Shown here: one piece after another, positions 23,973 to 33,819 of the stretch
How positions within the stretch are numbered: the first letter of the stretch is position 1
Layout of the letters: each line of letters opens with the position of its first letter
Assembly: GCF_013623775.1 (NCBI RefSeq)
Contig: NZ_JABFAM010000003.1
Location: 186,001 to 250,000, forward strand
Length of the DNA: 64,000 nt
Direction: 5' to 3'
Source of the DNA: Rufibacter sp. XAAS-G3-1
Lineage (GTDB): Bacteria > Bacteroidota > Bacteroidia > Cytophagales > Hymenobacteraceae
Position numbers and translations under genes: made by a program
Notes under the pieces: generated by a model
Told to the model about the DNA's origin: nothing
Database searches by the model: none
What the model saw: only the letters and a program-made list of their open reading frames with translations

Positions 23973-26492
23973 ATGAAAAAACTTCTGCTCTTAACCTTGT
24001 TAAGCTGCGCCACCTCTGCCCCTTTGTGGGCGCAGAACCCAGTGAACACCCCACCTTCGGCTGGTGCTGCTCCTGCCGCCCCAACCACTCAGGGAACCGG
24101 AAGAATCACCGGAACCATTGTAGATGCTGAAACCTCTAAACCGGTAGAGTTCGCTACCATCGCCTTGATAAATGCCAGCACCGGCAAAACCGTAGACGGC
24201 ACCGTGACCGACGAGAAAGGCCGCTTCACCCTGGCAAGAGTCGCCAACGGTACGTACACCCTCAACATCAGCTTTATTGGGTATGAAACCAAAGAACTGA
24301 AACAAGTCACCCTCTCGGCCAATGACCAAAACGCGAACCTGAACCGGGTGGCGCTAAGCCCCGCCCAAACCAAGTTACAGGAAGTGACCGTGGTGGGCGA
24401 AAAGCCATTGATTGAAGACAAAGTAGACCGCATGGTGTACAACGCCGAAAAAGACATTACCAACGCCGGCGGTACGGCCGCCGATGTGATGCAGAAAGTG
24501 CCTTCCGTTTCTCTGGATCAGGACGGGAACATTCAGATGCGCGGCAGCTCCAATGTGCGGGTACTCATTAACGGCAAACCCTCTACCGTGATGGCCGGCA
24601 GCGTGGCCGATGCCCTCAAGCAAATTCCCGCCGATGTGATCAAGAGCGTGGAGATTATCACCAGCCCATCGGCGAAGTATGATGCCGAAGGAACTGCCGG
24701 TATTGTGAACATCATTACTAAGAAAAACAGCTTGCAGGGCGTGACCGGCTCAGTGACGCTAACCGGAGGCACCCGTTCCAGCAACGGCAACGCCAACGTA
24801 GGCATCAAGCAAGGGAAACTTGGTATTAACGTAAACGCGGGCGCGAATAGGTTCTACAGCAAAGGAGCCATGAACCTGAACCAGGTGAACCAAGCCATCT
24901 TGCCGTCTACCGGAGAGAGAGTGGAGAACACCACCTCCCAATTAGGCACCAGCACCGTGGACGGCATGTTTGGGTTTGGCCAGTTAGGGCTGGACTATGA
25001 TATCAATGAGAAAAACACCCTTGCGGCCGGAATCAGGGTGAACACCGGCAGCTTTAAGATGCGGTCGCACCAGTTCGCCACCACTTTCCGGGCCGGGCAA
25101 AACGAAGCGGGGAATGGTTTTCTGGAGCCGTCACTTCTGGACAGGTACAACCTATCCATGAAAAACGACAACCAGCGGTTAAGCATGGATTTAAACCTGG
25201 ACTATACCCATCTGTTCAAAAAGCCGCAGCAAGAGTTAACGTTACTGGCCCTCTACAGCCAAACGGAGCAGGACAATACCGTGAACCAAACCAGGTATGA
25301 AGTAGAAGGCCCGTTGCGTTCTGCCACGCTCAATGAAAACGAAGGCCTCAACAAAGAACTTACCTTTCAGGCAGATTATGCGCACCCCATGCCTAAAAAC
25401 ACCTTGTTGGAAGTAGGAGCCAAAGGCATTTTGCGCGATGTGTCCAGTGCCTCGCTTTATGACGGCGTTGACCTGAACAGTGGCTTCTCCTATGACCAGA
25501 ATGTAATGGCGTCTTACGTATCTTACGGGTTCAACCTCACTAAGAAAACTGCCCTGAAGTTTGGCGGACGGTATGAATACACAGACGTGGCCGGAGATTT
25601 CGCCAACCCTGCGCAGGACTTCTCCACCAATTATGACAACTTCATTCCTAACATTACCTTGGCCTATGACCTTAAGCCGAACATGAAGCTACGGACATCC
25701 TTTACCCAGCGTATCCAAAGACCGCAGCTGTTCTTCCTGAACCCGTACCGCCAGCAGCAAGGGCCCAACCTGGTGGTGTATGGTAACCCAAGATTGGATG
25801 CCGAGTTAACCGACTCGTATGAGATAAACTACAGCACCTTCTTCAAAACCACGTCAATCAACGCCTCGGTGTACATGCGGGTAACAGACAATGCCATTGA
25901 ATCTGTTTCTGAGGTGTTGCGTGATACCACGTTTGTCACGTTCAACAACATCGCCAGAAACAAAACCTACGGCATGAGTTTGTCTGGTTCTACCAAACCA
26001 ATTCCGGCCTGGAACATCAACGGGAACCTGAACCTGTATTATGTAGAACTGAATGCACCGTTCGCCTCCAACTCCGGCTGGATGTACAACCTCAACATCA
26101 GCTCGGGCTATACGTTCGGGAAAGGCATTAGCGCCCAGTTCTCTGGCGGGTTCAACTCCTCCAGAATACAGTTGCAGGGCACCGCTTCTTCCTTCTCTTA
26201 CCACAACCTGGCCATCAGAAAAGAGTTATTTGAGAAAAAGGGAGCCTTGAGTTTAGGCATGGATAACCCGTTCAGAGAGGCACTCAAATTTGAGAACAGA
26301 TTAGCCGGAAGAAACCAAACCAACGACCTGCCTTTCAGCACGCATTCCTTAGTGACCCAATATAACCGTGGGTTTAGATTAAGCTTTGAGTACCGTTTCG
26401 GGAAAATGCAGCAGCAAGGCCCACCACGCCGCAAAAAGTCTATCCGCAACGATGACGCCAAACAAGGCGAAGGCAGCGGTGGCGTACAGTAA
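23973..26492 (+). CDS. TonB-dependent receptor-type outer-membrane protein (copy 1)
   Basis: 839 aa from ATG 23973, where the signal peptide MKKLLLLTLLSCATSAPLWA begins. A Pro/Ala linker follows, then a carboxypeptidase-regulatory-like domain (GRITGTIVDAETSKPVEFAT to about residue 125), a plug (VTVVGEKPLIEDKVDRMVYN, SSNVRVLINGKPS, SPSAKYDAEGTAGIVNIITK) and a barrel ending FEYRFGKM. About 27 residues run on past the barrel with PPRRKKSIRNDDAK, which is conserved in the paralogue at 28177. Predicted outer-membrane transporter or signalling receptor, substrate unknown; no SusD partner is present. A terminator follows at 26514. Confidence 0.9.
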   Translation: MKKLLLLTLLSCATSAPLWAQNPVNTPPSAGAAPAAPTTQGTGRITGTIVDAETSKPVEFATIALINASTGKTVDGTVTDEKGRFTLARVANGTYTLNISFIGYETKELKQVTLSANDQNANLNRVALSPAQTKLQEVTVVGEKPLIEDKVDRMVYNAEKDITNAGGTAADVMQKVPSVSLDQDGNIQMRGSSNVRVLINGKPSTVMAGSVADALKQIPADVIKSVEIITSPSAKYDAEGTAGIVNIITKKNSLQGVTGSVTLTGGTRSSNGNANVGIKQGKLGINVNAGANRFYSKGAMNLNQVNQAILPSTGERVENTTSQLGTSTVDGMFGFGQLGLDYDINEKNTLAAGIRVNTGSFKMRSHQFATTFRAGQNEAGNGFLEPSLLDRYNLSMKNDNQRLSMDLNLDYTHLFKKPQQELTLLALYSQTEQDNTVNQTRYEVEGPLRSATLNENEGLNKELTFQADYAHPMPKNTLLEVGAKGILRDVSSASLYDGVDLNSGFSYDQNVMASYVSYGFNLTKKTALKFGGRYEYTDVAGDFANPAQDFSTNYDNFIPNITLAYDLKPNMKLRTSFTQRIQRPQLFFLNPYRQQQGPNLVVYGNPRLDAELTDSYEINYSTFFKTTSINASVYMRVTDNAIESVSEVLRDTTFVTFNNIARNKTYGMSLSGSTKPIPAWNINGNLNLYYVELNAPFASNSGWMYNLNISSGYTFGKGISAQFSGGFNSSRIQLQGTASSFSYHNLAIRKELFEKKGALSLGMDNPFREALKFENRLAGRNQTNDLPFSTHSLVTQYNRGFRLSFEYRFGKMQQQGPPRRKKSIRNDDAKQGEGSGGVQ

Positions 26493-26513
26493 TAATTCCT
26501 TTTAAAGTACATG

Positions 26514-26549
26514 CAGAAGCGCGATGGCAGCAGTGCCGTCGCGCTTCTG
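26514..26549 (+). terminator. terminator after receptor copy 1
   Basis: CAGAAGCGCGATGGCA pairs with TGCCGTCGCGCTTCTG (one T-G pair), followed by TTTCG. Confidence 0.65.
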
Positions 26550-26553
26550 TTTC

Positions 26554-26592
26554 GCGTTTTGGCACCTTTTTACGGAAAACAGGCCAAAAGCC
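26554..26592. repeat. REP-like hairpin
   Basis: GCGTTTTGGCACCTTTTTA then GGAAAACAGGCCAAAAGC. Directly downstream of the receptor terminator. Confidence 0.6.
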
Positions 26593-26803
26593 ATCCAACT
26601 CAATTAAAACTGGCTCTTCCAAAAATTCTTTTACGCTATATATAATACTTCTATGTTGCTTCCGTTTGAAATAAAAGCGGCTGACAAGCGGTAGAGGATT
26701 GGGTGGGAGTAGCTCAGGTACAGTACTTTCGGCTTTCTTTTTTGCTTAACTCTTACTTACCGGCAAGCGTGCATTCTCTTGCCGGAAGCTTACCTCCCGG
26801 TTC

Positions 26804-27718
26804 ATGAAGCAGTTCATCTTTACCTCATTCTTAGCCTGCGCGCTGACCACGGCTATTTACCCTGCCTTCTCAAGGAACTATGATCACTCCCAAACCTCGC
26901 GTCAGGCGGCTTCCCTGGCCGGAAAGGTGTTAGACCGTGACACCCAAAAACCTATTGCCTACGCCAGTGTTGGCCTGCTGGATGAATCTACGGGCACTAT
27001 CTCAGATGAAAAAGGGGGGTTCGCCTTTACCATTCCCGCCAACCAAAGAACTAAAGTCGTCAGAATCTCGGCCATTGGGTATGAAGCCCAAGAGATAAAG
27101 ATAGAGGAACTTCTGGCCAGCCAAACTCCCCAAAACGAGTTTACCATTACGCTAAATCCCGCACCGGTGCAACTTTCTGAAGTGAGCGTGGGCACCAGGA
27201 AATGGAAAACCAAAGAACTTGGGGGTAATGCCGGCCCTATCACCCTGTTCCATCATAATTTCAGCGTTTTTCAACGACCAATTGAGGAAAACCTTGGCAG
27301 GGAGTTAGGCATCCAAATCAACAACCGTGACAAGCTGGCCTTCCTTAGCAAACTAAACTTCTGCCTCACCTCTAACAGATATGATCAGGTAAAATTCAGG
27401 GTGAAAGTTTATACCCTCCAAGAGGGCAGGCCCGCCCAGAATATTACGCCCACAGATATACTTTATACCGTCAAGAACAAGGAAAAAGGTTGGTTGCAAA
27501 TTGACTTAGAACCTTATGGCATTTACGTAGAGCAAGACTTCGCCATTGCGTTGGAATGGATTGACTGCGCGCCCAGAACCCAAAACAACAGTTTAACCAT
27601 TGCTGCGTCTATGCCCGGTTTTCATACAACCTTCTACAAAGACGCAAGCCAAGCCAAGTGGGATAAGATGTCGGCCATAGGAATAGGCATGAACGTGGTG
27701 GTACAGCAAGATAATTAA
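26804..27718 (+). CDS. carboxypeptidase-regulatory-like domain protein
   Basis: 304 aa; signal peptide of about 23 residues (ends YPAFS). Residues about 37-125 are a CarboxypepD_reg-like beta-sandwich (SLAGKVLDRDTQKPIAYASV, GLLDESTGTISDEKGGFAF, ISAIGYEAQEIKIEEL). The remaining 180 residues are an uncharacterised beta-rich domain (FHHNFSVFQRPIEENLGREL, YDQVKFRVKVYTLQEGRPAQ) seen in other Bacteroidota envelope proteins. Lies between the two receptors; probably periplasmic or outer-membrane associated. Function unknown. Confidence 0.75.
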   Translation: MKQFIFTSFLACALTTAIYPAFSRNYDHSQTSRQAASLAGKVLDRDTQKPIAYASVGLLDESTGTISDEKGGFAFTIPANQRTKVVRISAIGYEAQEIKIEELLASQTPQNEFTITLNPAPVQLSEVSVGTRKWKTKELGGNAGPITLFHHNFSVFQRPIEENLGRELGIQINNRDKLAFLSKLNFCLTSNRYDQVKFRVKVYTLQEGRPAQNITPTDILYTVKNKEKGWLQIDLEPYGIYVEQDFAIALEWIDCAPRTQNNSLTIAASMPGFHTTFYKDASQAKWDKMSAIGIGMNVVVQQDN

Positions 27719-28176
27719 TGCGTTACGTTGCCAAAAACTAATGATGGCGGCAGTTTTTACCTTACTTTTACCAAAACAAGCTGGAAACAGAACGCCCAAA
27801 TAAAGGAAAGCAATCTTTCCTTTCTTGCTCTGTCTTTTAGCCGGTAATCGTTTATTCAATAAATAGAATCTCAGTACGGAGACAGCATTACGTTATGACT
27901 ATTTGTCGTGCTGGAAGGATCTTGTGGGCGAACTGGAATAGCTTTGATGGAGTGCTATTGCCGTTCGCCACCAAGATCCTTCCAGCACGAAGACAAACCG
28001 CGTACTTATCAATATATACAGTGCCTTACCACCCTTCTTTCCGACCCGTCTTTCATCCCTATTTCTCTCCTTTCTAGAACTGCGTAACCGCAGCTCTTTC
28101 CAATGCAAAATCTACTATTCGGTTTATTAAAATCTTACATCTCATCATACCTTATTCTTTCTTCAAGAACCTCTTC
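27719..28176. other. 458-bp gap with one palindromic element
   Basis: No gene. It contains the TAAGTACG-type element copy at 27872-28007 and the leader of the second receptor. Confidence 0.5.
27872..28007. mobile_element. TAAGTACG-type palindromic element, copy 1
   Basis: Begins CAGTACGGAGACAGCATTACG and ends CGCGTACTTA. The core GGAAGGATCTTGTGGGCGAA pairs with TTCGCCACCAAGATCCTTCC around AATAGCTTTGATGGAGTGC. Same as 60597-60755 but shorter. Confidence 0.75.
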
Positions 28177-30699
28177 ATGCGTCATTCTTTACTCATTGCT
28201 TTGCTGTATTGGGCGGCTGTGTCTAGCCTTCATGCCCAAGTTCCCTCCCCAGCCCCTATTCCGTCTCCAGCTACTGCCTCGGGCGGCGGCGTTCAGCGGG
28301 CTACCGGCAAAATCAGCGGCGTGGTTACGGACTCATCCACAAACAAACCCGTGGAATTTGCCACCGTCTCTCTGATTAACACCGCCACCGGCAAGCCCAT
28401 AGACGGCACCGTCACCGATGAGCGGGGCCGGTTCACTTTGTCCCGGGTGGCCTTCGGGAGCTATTCTGTTTCGGTGAGCTTTATTGGTTATGAAACGTTC
28501 AGCCGCTCTGGGGTAAGTGTTTCTGAGAAAGACAACGAAGTGGAATTAGGCAGGATAGTGCTTAGACCCGTGCAGAACAGACTGAAGGAAGTAACGGTGG
28601 TAGGTGAGAAACCGCTGGTGGAAGACAAAGTAGACCGCATGGTGTACAACGCTGACCAGGACATCACCAACATTGGCGGCAACGCCTCAGACGTGCTCAA
28701 GAAAGTACCTTCCCTTACCGTAGACCTGGACGGAAACGTGCAGTTGCGGGGTTCCTCAAACGTGCGGGTGCTCATCAACAACAAACCGTCCAGCATTATG
28801 GCCAACAGCGTGGCCGATGCCCTGCGCCAGATTCCGTCTGACATGATCAAAACCGTGGAGGTCATCACCAGTCCCTCGGCCAAATATGACGCCGAAGGCA
28901 CCGCCGGGATCATCAACATCATCACCAAAAAGAACACGTTGTACGGCGTGAACGGGAGCGTGAGCACTTCGGTGGGCACGCGTAATTCCAATGGCAACGC
29001 CAACGTGAACGTGCGGCGGGGCAAAGTAGGCTTTAACGCCAGCCTGGGTACCCACCAGCAGTACAACAACAAAAACGAAAGTGAGCTGCACCGTGCAACG
29101 CGTACGAACCCCGACTCTGAAGGATTCAACACCATGCTTGACCAAATGGGAGAATCAAAGCGGCGCGGAGGGGGCGTATACGGTCAGTTGGGCTTTGATG
29201 CAGATCTTGATTCCTCTAACACCATCAACGCGGGCGTGAATATCTACCGCGGCAATTACCGGAACCAAGGTTTCCAGGAGTCGCTGACCAGGTATGATGA
29301 CGCTCTCCAGCAAATTGAGAACGTAAGCAGAGGGGCCAGCAAGAACGCCTCCGTAGATGTGAACATGGGCTACACCCACATCTTCAAGCCGCAGCAGGAA
29401 CTGTCTGTGTTGGCACAATGGAACAAAGGAGCCAGCAACAGTTCTACAAACCAAGATATTTACCTAGACCAGGATTACCTACTAGACACTCTGCTGCGCA
29501 ACACCAACGAAGGCGTGAACCGCGAAATGACGTTCCAGGTAGATTATGTGCACCCGTTCCAGAACAAGACCCAACTAGAGATTGGCACCAAAGGCATTCT
29601 GCGGCACGCCGAAAGCGATGCCCTGTACCGCAGAATCAGGTTGTCTACTGAGGCAGAGGAATTACGCCCTAATGAGTTCACCTATGACCAGGATGTGTAC
29701 TCGGCTTACGCTTCCTACGGCTTTAAATTGCTCAAAAACTACAACGTTAAGTCTGGGGCCCGTTTTGAATACACCAACATTGACGGCAAGTACATACAGC
29801 CCTACCAAGACCCGTTCACTGACAACTACTACAACTTCATCCCCAATATCTTAATCTCCAGAACCTTCAAAAGCCAGACGTTTAGAGTGGGGTACACCCA
29901 GCGGATTCAACGCCCGCAGATCTGGTACCTGAACCCATACGTGAATATCATTGACGATAAAAACGTGTCATTCGGGAATCCAGAGTTGGAGCCAGAACTG
30001 TCACACGCCTATGAGCTGGGGTATAGCAATTACTTCAAGACCAGCTCTATCAACGTGTCTCTGTACTGGAGGCAAACCAACAATGCCATTGAATCTATCC
30101 GGAACATTGTGGGGGAAGAAGGAGCCCTACCGGTACTTGATGGCACCTGGCAGCAGCCAGATGTTTCGTATACCACGTACTTCAACATTGGCCGTAACGC
30201 CACCTACGGCCTTAGCTTCTCGGGCAACACCAAACCTATGCCCAAGTGGAACATTGGTGGGTCTTTCAACCTGAACTACATCTCGCTCCGGAGTTCTATC
30301 CAAAGCAATTCAGCCATGCAGTACAACGTAAGCCTAAACTCTGGATATGAGATCAGGAAAGATCTGGCCGTTCAGTTCTTCGGGAACTACAGTTCGCCCC
30401 GCCCCACCGTGCAAGGGAAGTTCTCAGGTTACTATTACTCCAGCTTCAGCATCAGAAAACAGCTATGGGATAAGAAAGGCAGCCTGAGCCTGGGAATTGA
30501 CAACCCGTTTTCTAAGACCATTAAGTTTACTTCTGACTTAGAGAGCCGTACTTTCGTACAGAACAGCATCAACCAGAATTACAACCGCAGCGTGCGGGTG
30601 AGTTTTTCGTACCGTTTCGGGAAAATGGAGATGAACCAGCAACCACGCCGCAGCAAATCCATCCGCAACGATGACGCCAAAGCCGGCGAAGCCAACTAG
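28177..30699 (+). CDS. TonB-dependent receptor-type outer-membrane protein (copy 2)
   Basis: 840 aa, paralogue of 23973-26492 along its whole length. Signal peptide MRHSLLIALLYWAAVSSLHA, regulatory-like domain (GKISGVVTDSSTNKPVEFAT), plug (VTVVGEKPLVEDKVDRMVYN, SSNVRVLINNKPSSIMA, SPSAKYDAEGTAGIINIITK) and barrel ending FSYRFGKM. The tail after the barrel again contains PRRSKSIRNDDAK. The two copies differ most in the barrel loops, suggesting different ligands. The nearest context is the regulatory-domain protein at 26804. A hairpin plus T-run terminator follows at 30726. Confidence 0.9.
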   Translation: MRHSLLIALLYWAAVSSLHAQVPSPAPIPSPATASGGGVQRATGKISGVVTDSSTNKPVEFATVSLINTATGKPIDGTVTDERGRFTLSRVAFGSYSVSVSFIGYETFSRSGVSVSEKDNEVELGRIVLRPVQNRLKEVTVVGEKPLVEDKVDRMVYNADQDITNIGGNASDVLKKVPSLTVDLDGNVQLRGSSNVRVLINNKPSSIMANSVADALRQIPSDMIKTVEVITSPSAKYDAEGTAGIINIITKKNTLYGVNGSVSTSVGTRNSNGNANVNVRRGKVGFNASLGTHQQYNNKNESELHRATRTNPDSEGFNTMLDQMGESKRRGGGVYGQLGFDADLDSSNTINAGVNIYRGNYRNQGFQESLTRYDDALQQIENVSRGASKNASVDVNMGYTHIFKPQQELSVLAQWNKGASNSSTNQDIYLDQDYLLDTLLRNTNEGVNREMTFQVDYVHPFQNKTQLEIGTKGILRHAESDALYRRIRLSTEAEELRPNEFTYDQDVYSAYASYGFKLLKNYNVKSGARFEYTNIDGKYIQPYQDPFTDNYYNFIPNILISRTFKSQTFRVGYTQRIQRPQIWYLNPYVNIIDDKNVSFGNPELEPELSHAYELGYSNYFKTSSINVSLYWRQTNNAIESIRNIVGEEGALPVLDGTWQQPDVSYTTYFNIGRNATYGLSFSGNTKPMPKWNIGGSFNLNYISLRSSIQSNSAMQYNVSLNSGYEIRKDLAVQFFGNYSSPRPTVQGKFSGYYYSSFSIRKQLWDKKGSLSLGIDNPFSKTIKFTSDLESRTFVQNSINQNYNRSVRVSFSYRFGKMEMNQQPRRSKSIRNDDAKAGEAN

Positions 30700-30725
30700 G
30701 TACTTCCTCTTCTTTCAGAACCAGA

Positions 30726-30755
30726 AGAAGCCCCTCAAACAGGGGCTTCTTTTTT
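30726..30755 (+). terminator. terminator after receptor copy 2
   Basis: AGAAGCCCCT, loop CAAAC, AGGGGCTTCT, then a T run. Confidence 0.85.
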
Positions 30756-30762
30756 GGTATTA

Positions 30763-30922
30763 GAGCATGTTTAAATTTCATCTTTGCGCTGCAAATGACC
30801 ATAAAAAGAACCTGCGTTCGCCTTTCCCTCGCCCCGTAGCGCTGCTACGCGGCTCAAAAAACGCTTCCGCAGAACCTTTCTCTGATCATTTTCGCCGGCA
30901 AACCTCAAATTTGAACTAGCTC
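30763..30922 (+). mobile_element. palindromic MITE-like element, copy C
   Basis: 160 bp, GAGCATGTTTAAATTTC to CAAATTTGAACTAGCTC, flanked by TTA 30760-30762 and TTA 30923-30925. It sits between convergent genes, 8 bp after the receptor terminator. Confidence 0.88.
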
Positions 30923-30948
30923 TTAGTGAAGAAAAGCAGGGTTCCTAT

Positions 30949-31581
30949 TTATGAGTCAATCACGTCGTCTTTCTGCGCTTTATTGCGCCGCTCTTCCTCC
31001 AACCTGAACAAGGCATTCTGCACTTCATAGCAGGCCAACAGGTACAGCCGGAACGGCTCCGCCGATTTCAGGACTTCCAGTAAGCCCACCATCTCCGGTA
31101 TATACACCTTCGCGAAGCTGATATCCTGGGCAATGATGTCGCGGGTGTTGTCAAGGATATCGGCGAGTTTAATGGTTTGGGCGCGGCCCGAGATCTGTCC
31201 CTGGCGTTCCACCTCCAGCTGCTTGCGGCGTTTGCGGTTGTGGCCAGGGGCATGTTCCTTGGTGAATTGGTCGGTGAGATCCAGCACCATCTGCAGCACC
31301 TCGGTGGGTTTCACAATAGTACCCGCACAGACCTCTTCCAGAAAGGCCTGCATTTCCGTTTCAGTTACCGGCGTGTCTTCCAGTACATCATGCAGCAGCG
31401 CCGCCATGACCATGCCCGTGGTACCGCCGTACTCCATGACGGTCTGCGCCACCCGTTCCACGTGCCGCACGTACGGCTCATGGTTGTATTTGCGGCGCTG
31501 CTCCCCGTGCGCGGCTACGGCGAACTGCCACACCCGGCGTTCCAAGTCATTGAAATACGGTGGGCACTCTAGTTCTTCCAT
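30949..31581 (-). CDS. HD-domain protein, SpoT-hydrolase-like
   Basis: 210 aa cytosolic metal-dependent phosphohydrolase. His/Asp ligands are visible in YVRHVERVAQ and ALLHDVLEDTPVTE (HD pair), and the distal QTIKLADILDNTRDI, as in the hydrolase half of RelA/SpoT enzymes. It lacks synthetase, TGS and ACT domains and thus resembles small alarmone hydrolases, but the charged C-terminus (EEERRNKAQKDD) and 210-aa length leave the substrate uncertain. Monocistronic, convergent with the receptor gene. Confidence 0.8.
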   Translation of the reverse strand: MEELECPPYFNDLERRVWQFAVAAHGEQRRKYNHEPYVRHVERVAQTVMEYGGTTGMVMAALLHDVLEDTPVTETEMQAFLEEVCAGTIVKPTEVLQMVLDLTDQFTKEHAPGHNRKRRKQLEVERQGQISGRAQTIKLADILDNTRDIIAQDISFAKVYIPEMVGLLEVLKSAEPFRLYLLACYEVQNALFRLEEERRNKAQKDDVIDS

Positions 31582-31710
31582 AATTGCTTTCTACGGAAAC
31601 GCAACACCTTGGGTCTCCAGCGGTTGATGAACGTTTATAGCCTATTTTACCTAAAACAGGGCAAAAGCTTCCTGCAAAGGAAAGACGCAAGCTTTGCGTC
31701 TCTACGGTAG

Positions 31711-31752
31711 CGCGTTTCTGGCCTATTATTCAGAAAACAGCCCAGAAACGCG
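31711..31752. repeat. REP-like hairpin downstream of nadE
   Basis: CGCGTTTCTGGCCTATTATT then GAAAACAGCCCAGAAACGCG. A second, weaker unit lies at 31637-31670, and AGACGCAAGCTTTGCGTCT (31683-31701) is an extra palindrome between them. Confidence 0.65.
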
Positions 31753-31785
31753 GCCAGAACCTCACATCTCCCAATTTCCACATCC

Positions 31786-33642
31786 TCACCGCAGCCCATC
31801 CAGTTCCTGACGGAAACCACCGCTGAGGATGGGGAACCGGAGCCAGCTGCGCGGATCCACGTTGTAGTCGTCCAGGTGGAAGGCCGGGGCGTAGCGTTCG
31901 CGTTTCCATTGGTTGCGGCTCCAGAGCGAGTAGAAGCGTTGCAGGAATTGGCGCAATTGTTCATCTGGGTAAGTGCCTTTCAGCCTTTCAAATACCTGCT
32001 GCGGCGAAAGGCGCTCATAGAAGGCGAGGCGTTCAATCTGGTTCAGGAGCGGGTACGGCATGAGGTCTTCCTCATCGGTCTGGGTATTTTCCAGGGGCCG
32101 AAGCTCGGCCGAGGGCTGCAGGTTGTTCACGTACTGCAATCCTTCGTAGCCTAACTCCAACTGGGCCCATACCAGCCACTGCCGTATAAACGATTTGTCT
32201 ACGCCCGCAATGGGCGAAATGCTGCCAGCCGTGTCGCCGTCCATGGTGGCGTAGCCCACCGAGGCCTCTGACCGGTTGGAGGTGGCCAGCAAAAGGGAAT
32301 TCCTGAGGTTGGCCAGCATCCAGATACCGGGGGCCCGCACGCGCGCCTGAATGTTCTGCAACGTGATGTCATCGTGCTCCCAGGTCAGCCCGCGGCCGAT
32401 GGCGTGTTCAATCTTGCCTTGGTAGCTTTTCACCTCCTCGTCAATAGTCCAGTTGTAGAAAACGGCCCCAATGGATTTGGCTAGTTCCTGGGCGGAACGG
32501 TAGGTGTCATCTGAGGAGTTTTTGGTGCCCTGGTAGGCGGTCACCAGCAATTTGCCAACCAGGGCGTTTTGGAGCTCGTTTCCAGAAAGTAGGCTGTATT
32601 CAGTGCGTTCGCTGGGGGTAAGGCAGTTGGTTTTACGGGCGAACTCCTCCAGCCCAATCTCGGTCACCGCCCGGCGCACCATTTCGGCCACGGCCACGGC
32701 ACACAAAGAAGAATCGGCCCCGCCGCTCAGCGACAACACAAACCCGCGGCTGCGGCTTTTGCGCAGGTAATCAAACAGGGCCAGCGAAATAGCCGCAATA
32801 AACTCCAGGTTTTCATCTACGGGCAACAGATCCATTATTACGGGCGGCAACGGCGTTTCAAAAGAGACATCGGCACACTCAAAGTCCACGCTCTTAAAGG
32901 AAAGGAGCTGGTTTCTAAGCACCACGTTGCCGTTCTGCGCAATGAGGATTTCGCCGTCATAGATCATTTTCCCGGCCTCGTTGCCCAGCAGGTTCACGTA
33001 CAAATAGGTGCATTCAAACTCCCTGGACGCATCTACCACCAGCCGGTAACGCACATCGGTCTTGCTCATGGCAAAGTGGCTGGCGCTGGGGTTGATGATG
33101 AGCTGCACACCCTTTTCTTTATGCCGATAGGCCGGACGGTTGGCGTTGCGCCACGCGTCTTCGCAGATCTCAAACGCGAATTTCACGCCCTGGTGCTCAT
33201 AGATGATATCCCCTATCTGGTACGTCTGGCCATAGGCGTCAAATTCCTCTATGGTATTAGGCACCCAGGAACTGAACCAGCGCGGCTCATAGTGTACGCC
33301 GTCATTGGCCAGAAACTGTTTGGCGGTAAAACCCAGAATCTCTTTGTCTCTGATGACGCAGGCGCAGTTATAGGTGGTGTTGTTCAATCTAATGGGAAGG
33401 CCCACGCACACGATCACGCCGTCGCACCAGTCCTTGATCTCCAGCAGCCGCTCAAAGCATTCCACGCTCACCCATTCGCTCAGAAACAGGTCTTCGCAGC
33501 CGTACCCGGGAATACTCATCTCGGGCAGGCAGAGAAGGTCTACGTTCTGTTCTTTGGCCTGTTCAATGGCGGTTTTGATGTTGCGGAGATTGTTGTCCCA
33601 ATCCAGGGGCGTTTGGTTGAGGGCGGCGCCGGCAAGTTTCAT
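31786..33642 (-). CDS. nadE: glutamine-dependent NAD(+) synthase
   Basis: Last step of NAD synthesis: amidates nicotinate adenine dinucleotide with ammonia from glutamine. 618 aa from the ATG at 33640-33642 (MKLAGAALNQTPLDWDNN); an upstream in-frame ATG would add 57 unrelated residues. The N-terminal nitrilase-type glutaminase has Glu41 (CLPEMSIPGYGCED), Lys108 (AKQFLANDG) and Cys160 (FAFEICEDAW). The C-terminal synthetase carries the P-loop SLSGGADSSLCAVAVAE near residue 300 and YATMDGDTAGSISPIAGVDK. Length and domain order fit the two-domain form. Monocistronic; REP-like hairpins follow the stop. Confidence 0.95.
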   Translation of the reverse strand: MKLAGAALNQTPLDWDNNLRNIKTAIEQAKEQNVDLLCLPEMSIPGYGCEDLFLSEWVSVECFERLLEIKDWCDGVIVCVGLPIRLNNTTYNCACVIRDKEILGFTAKQFLANDGVHYEPRWFSSWVPNTIEEFDAYGQTYQIGDIIYEHQGVKFAFEICEDAWRNANRPAYRHKEKGVQLIINPSASHFAMSKTDVRYRLVVDASREFECTYLYVNLLGNEAGKMIYDGEILIAQNGNVVLRNQLLSFKSVDFECADVSFETPLPPVIMDLLPVDENLEFIAAISLALFDYLRKSRSRGFVLSLSGGADSSLCAVAVAEMVRRAVTEIGLEEFARKTNCLTPSERTEYSLLSGNELQNALVGKLLVTAYQGTKNSSDDTYRSAQELAKSIGAVFYNWTIDEEVKSYQGKIEHAIGRGLTWEHDDITLQNIQARVRAPGIWMLANLRNSLLLATSNRSEASVGYATMDGDTAGSISPIAGVDKSFIRQWLVWAQLELGYEGLQYVNNLQPSAELRPLENTQTDEEDLMPYPLLNQIERLAFYERLSPQQVFERLKGTYPDEQLRQFLQRFYSLWSRNQWKRERYAPAFHLDDYNVDPRSWLRFPILSGGFRQELDGLR

Positions 33643-33819
33643 AGTTTGGTTCTGTTTTGGCTTTTCTAACGCAAAAATATGCCTGCAAGTTAGAAATACG
33701 GGTTTCTGGCAGATATAAGACGTACGGCTGCCAAGCCATACAAAACTAAGAACCTTGTCTTCAGAACCAAGAATTGAGGAGAAAAGCCATCCTATTCTCT
33801 CTTGAAACGGCACGAAAAT

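Noticed and set aside
33643-33813. 57-codon upstream extension of nadE
   Set aside because: No family similarity; the nitrilase domain starts at MKLAGAALNQ.
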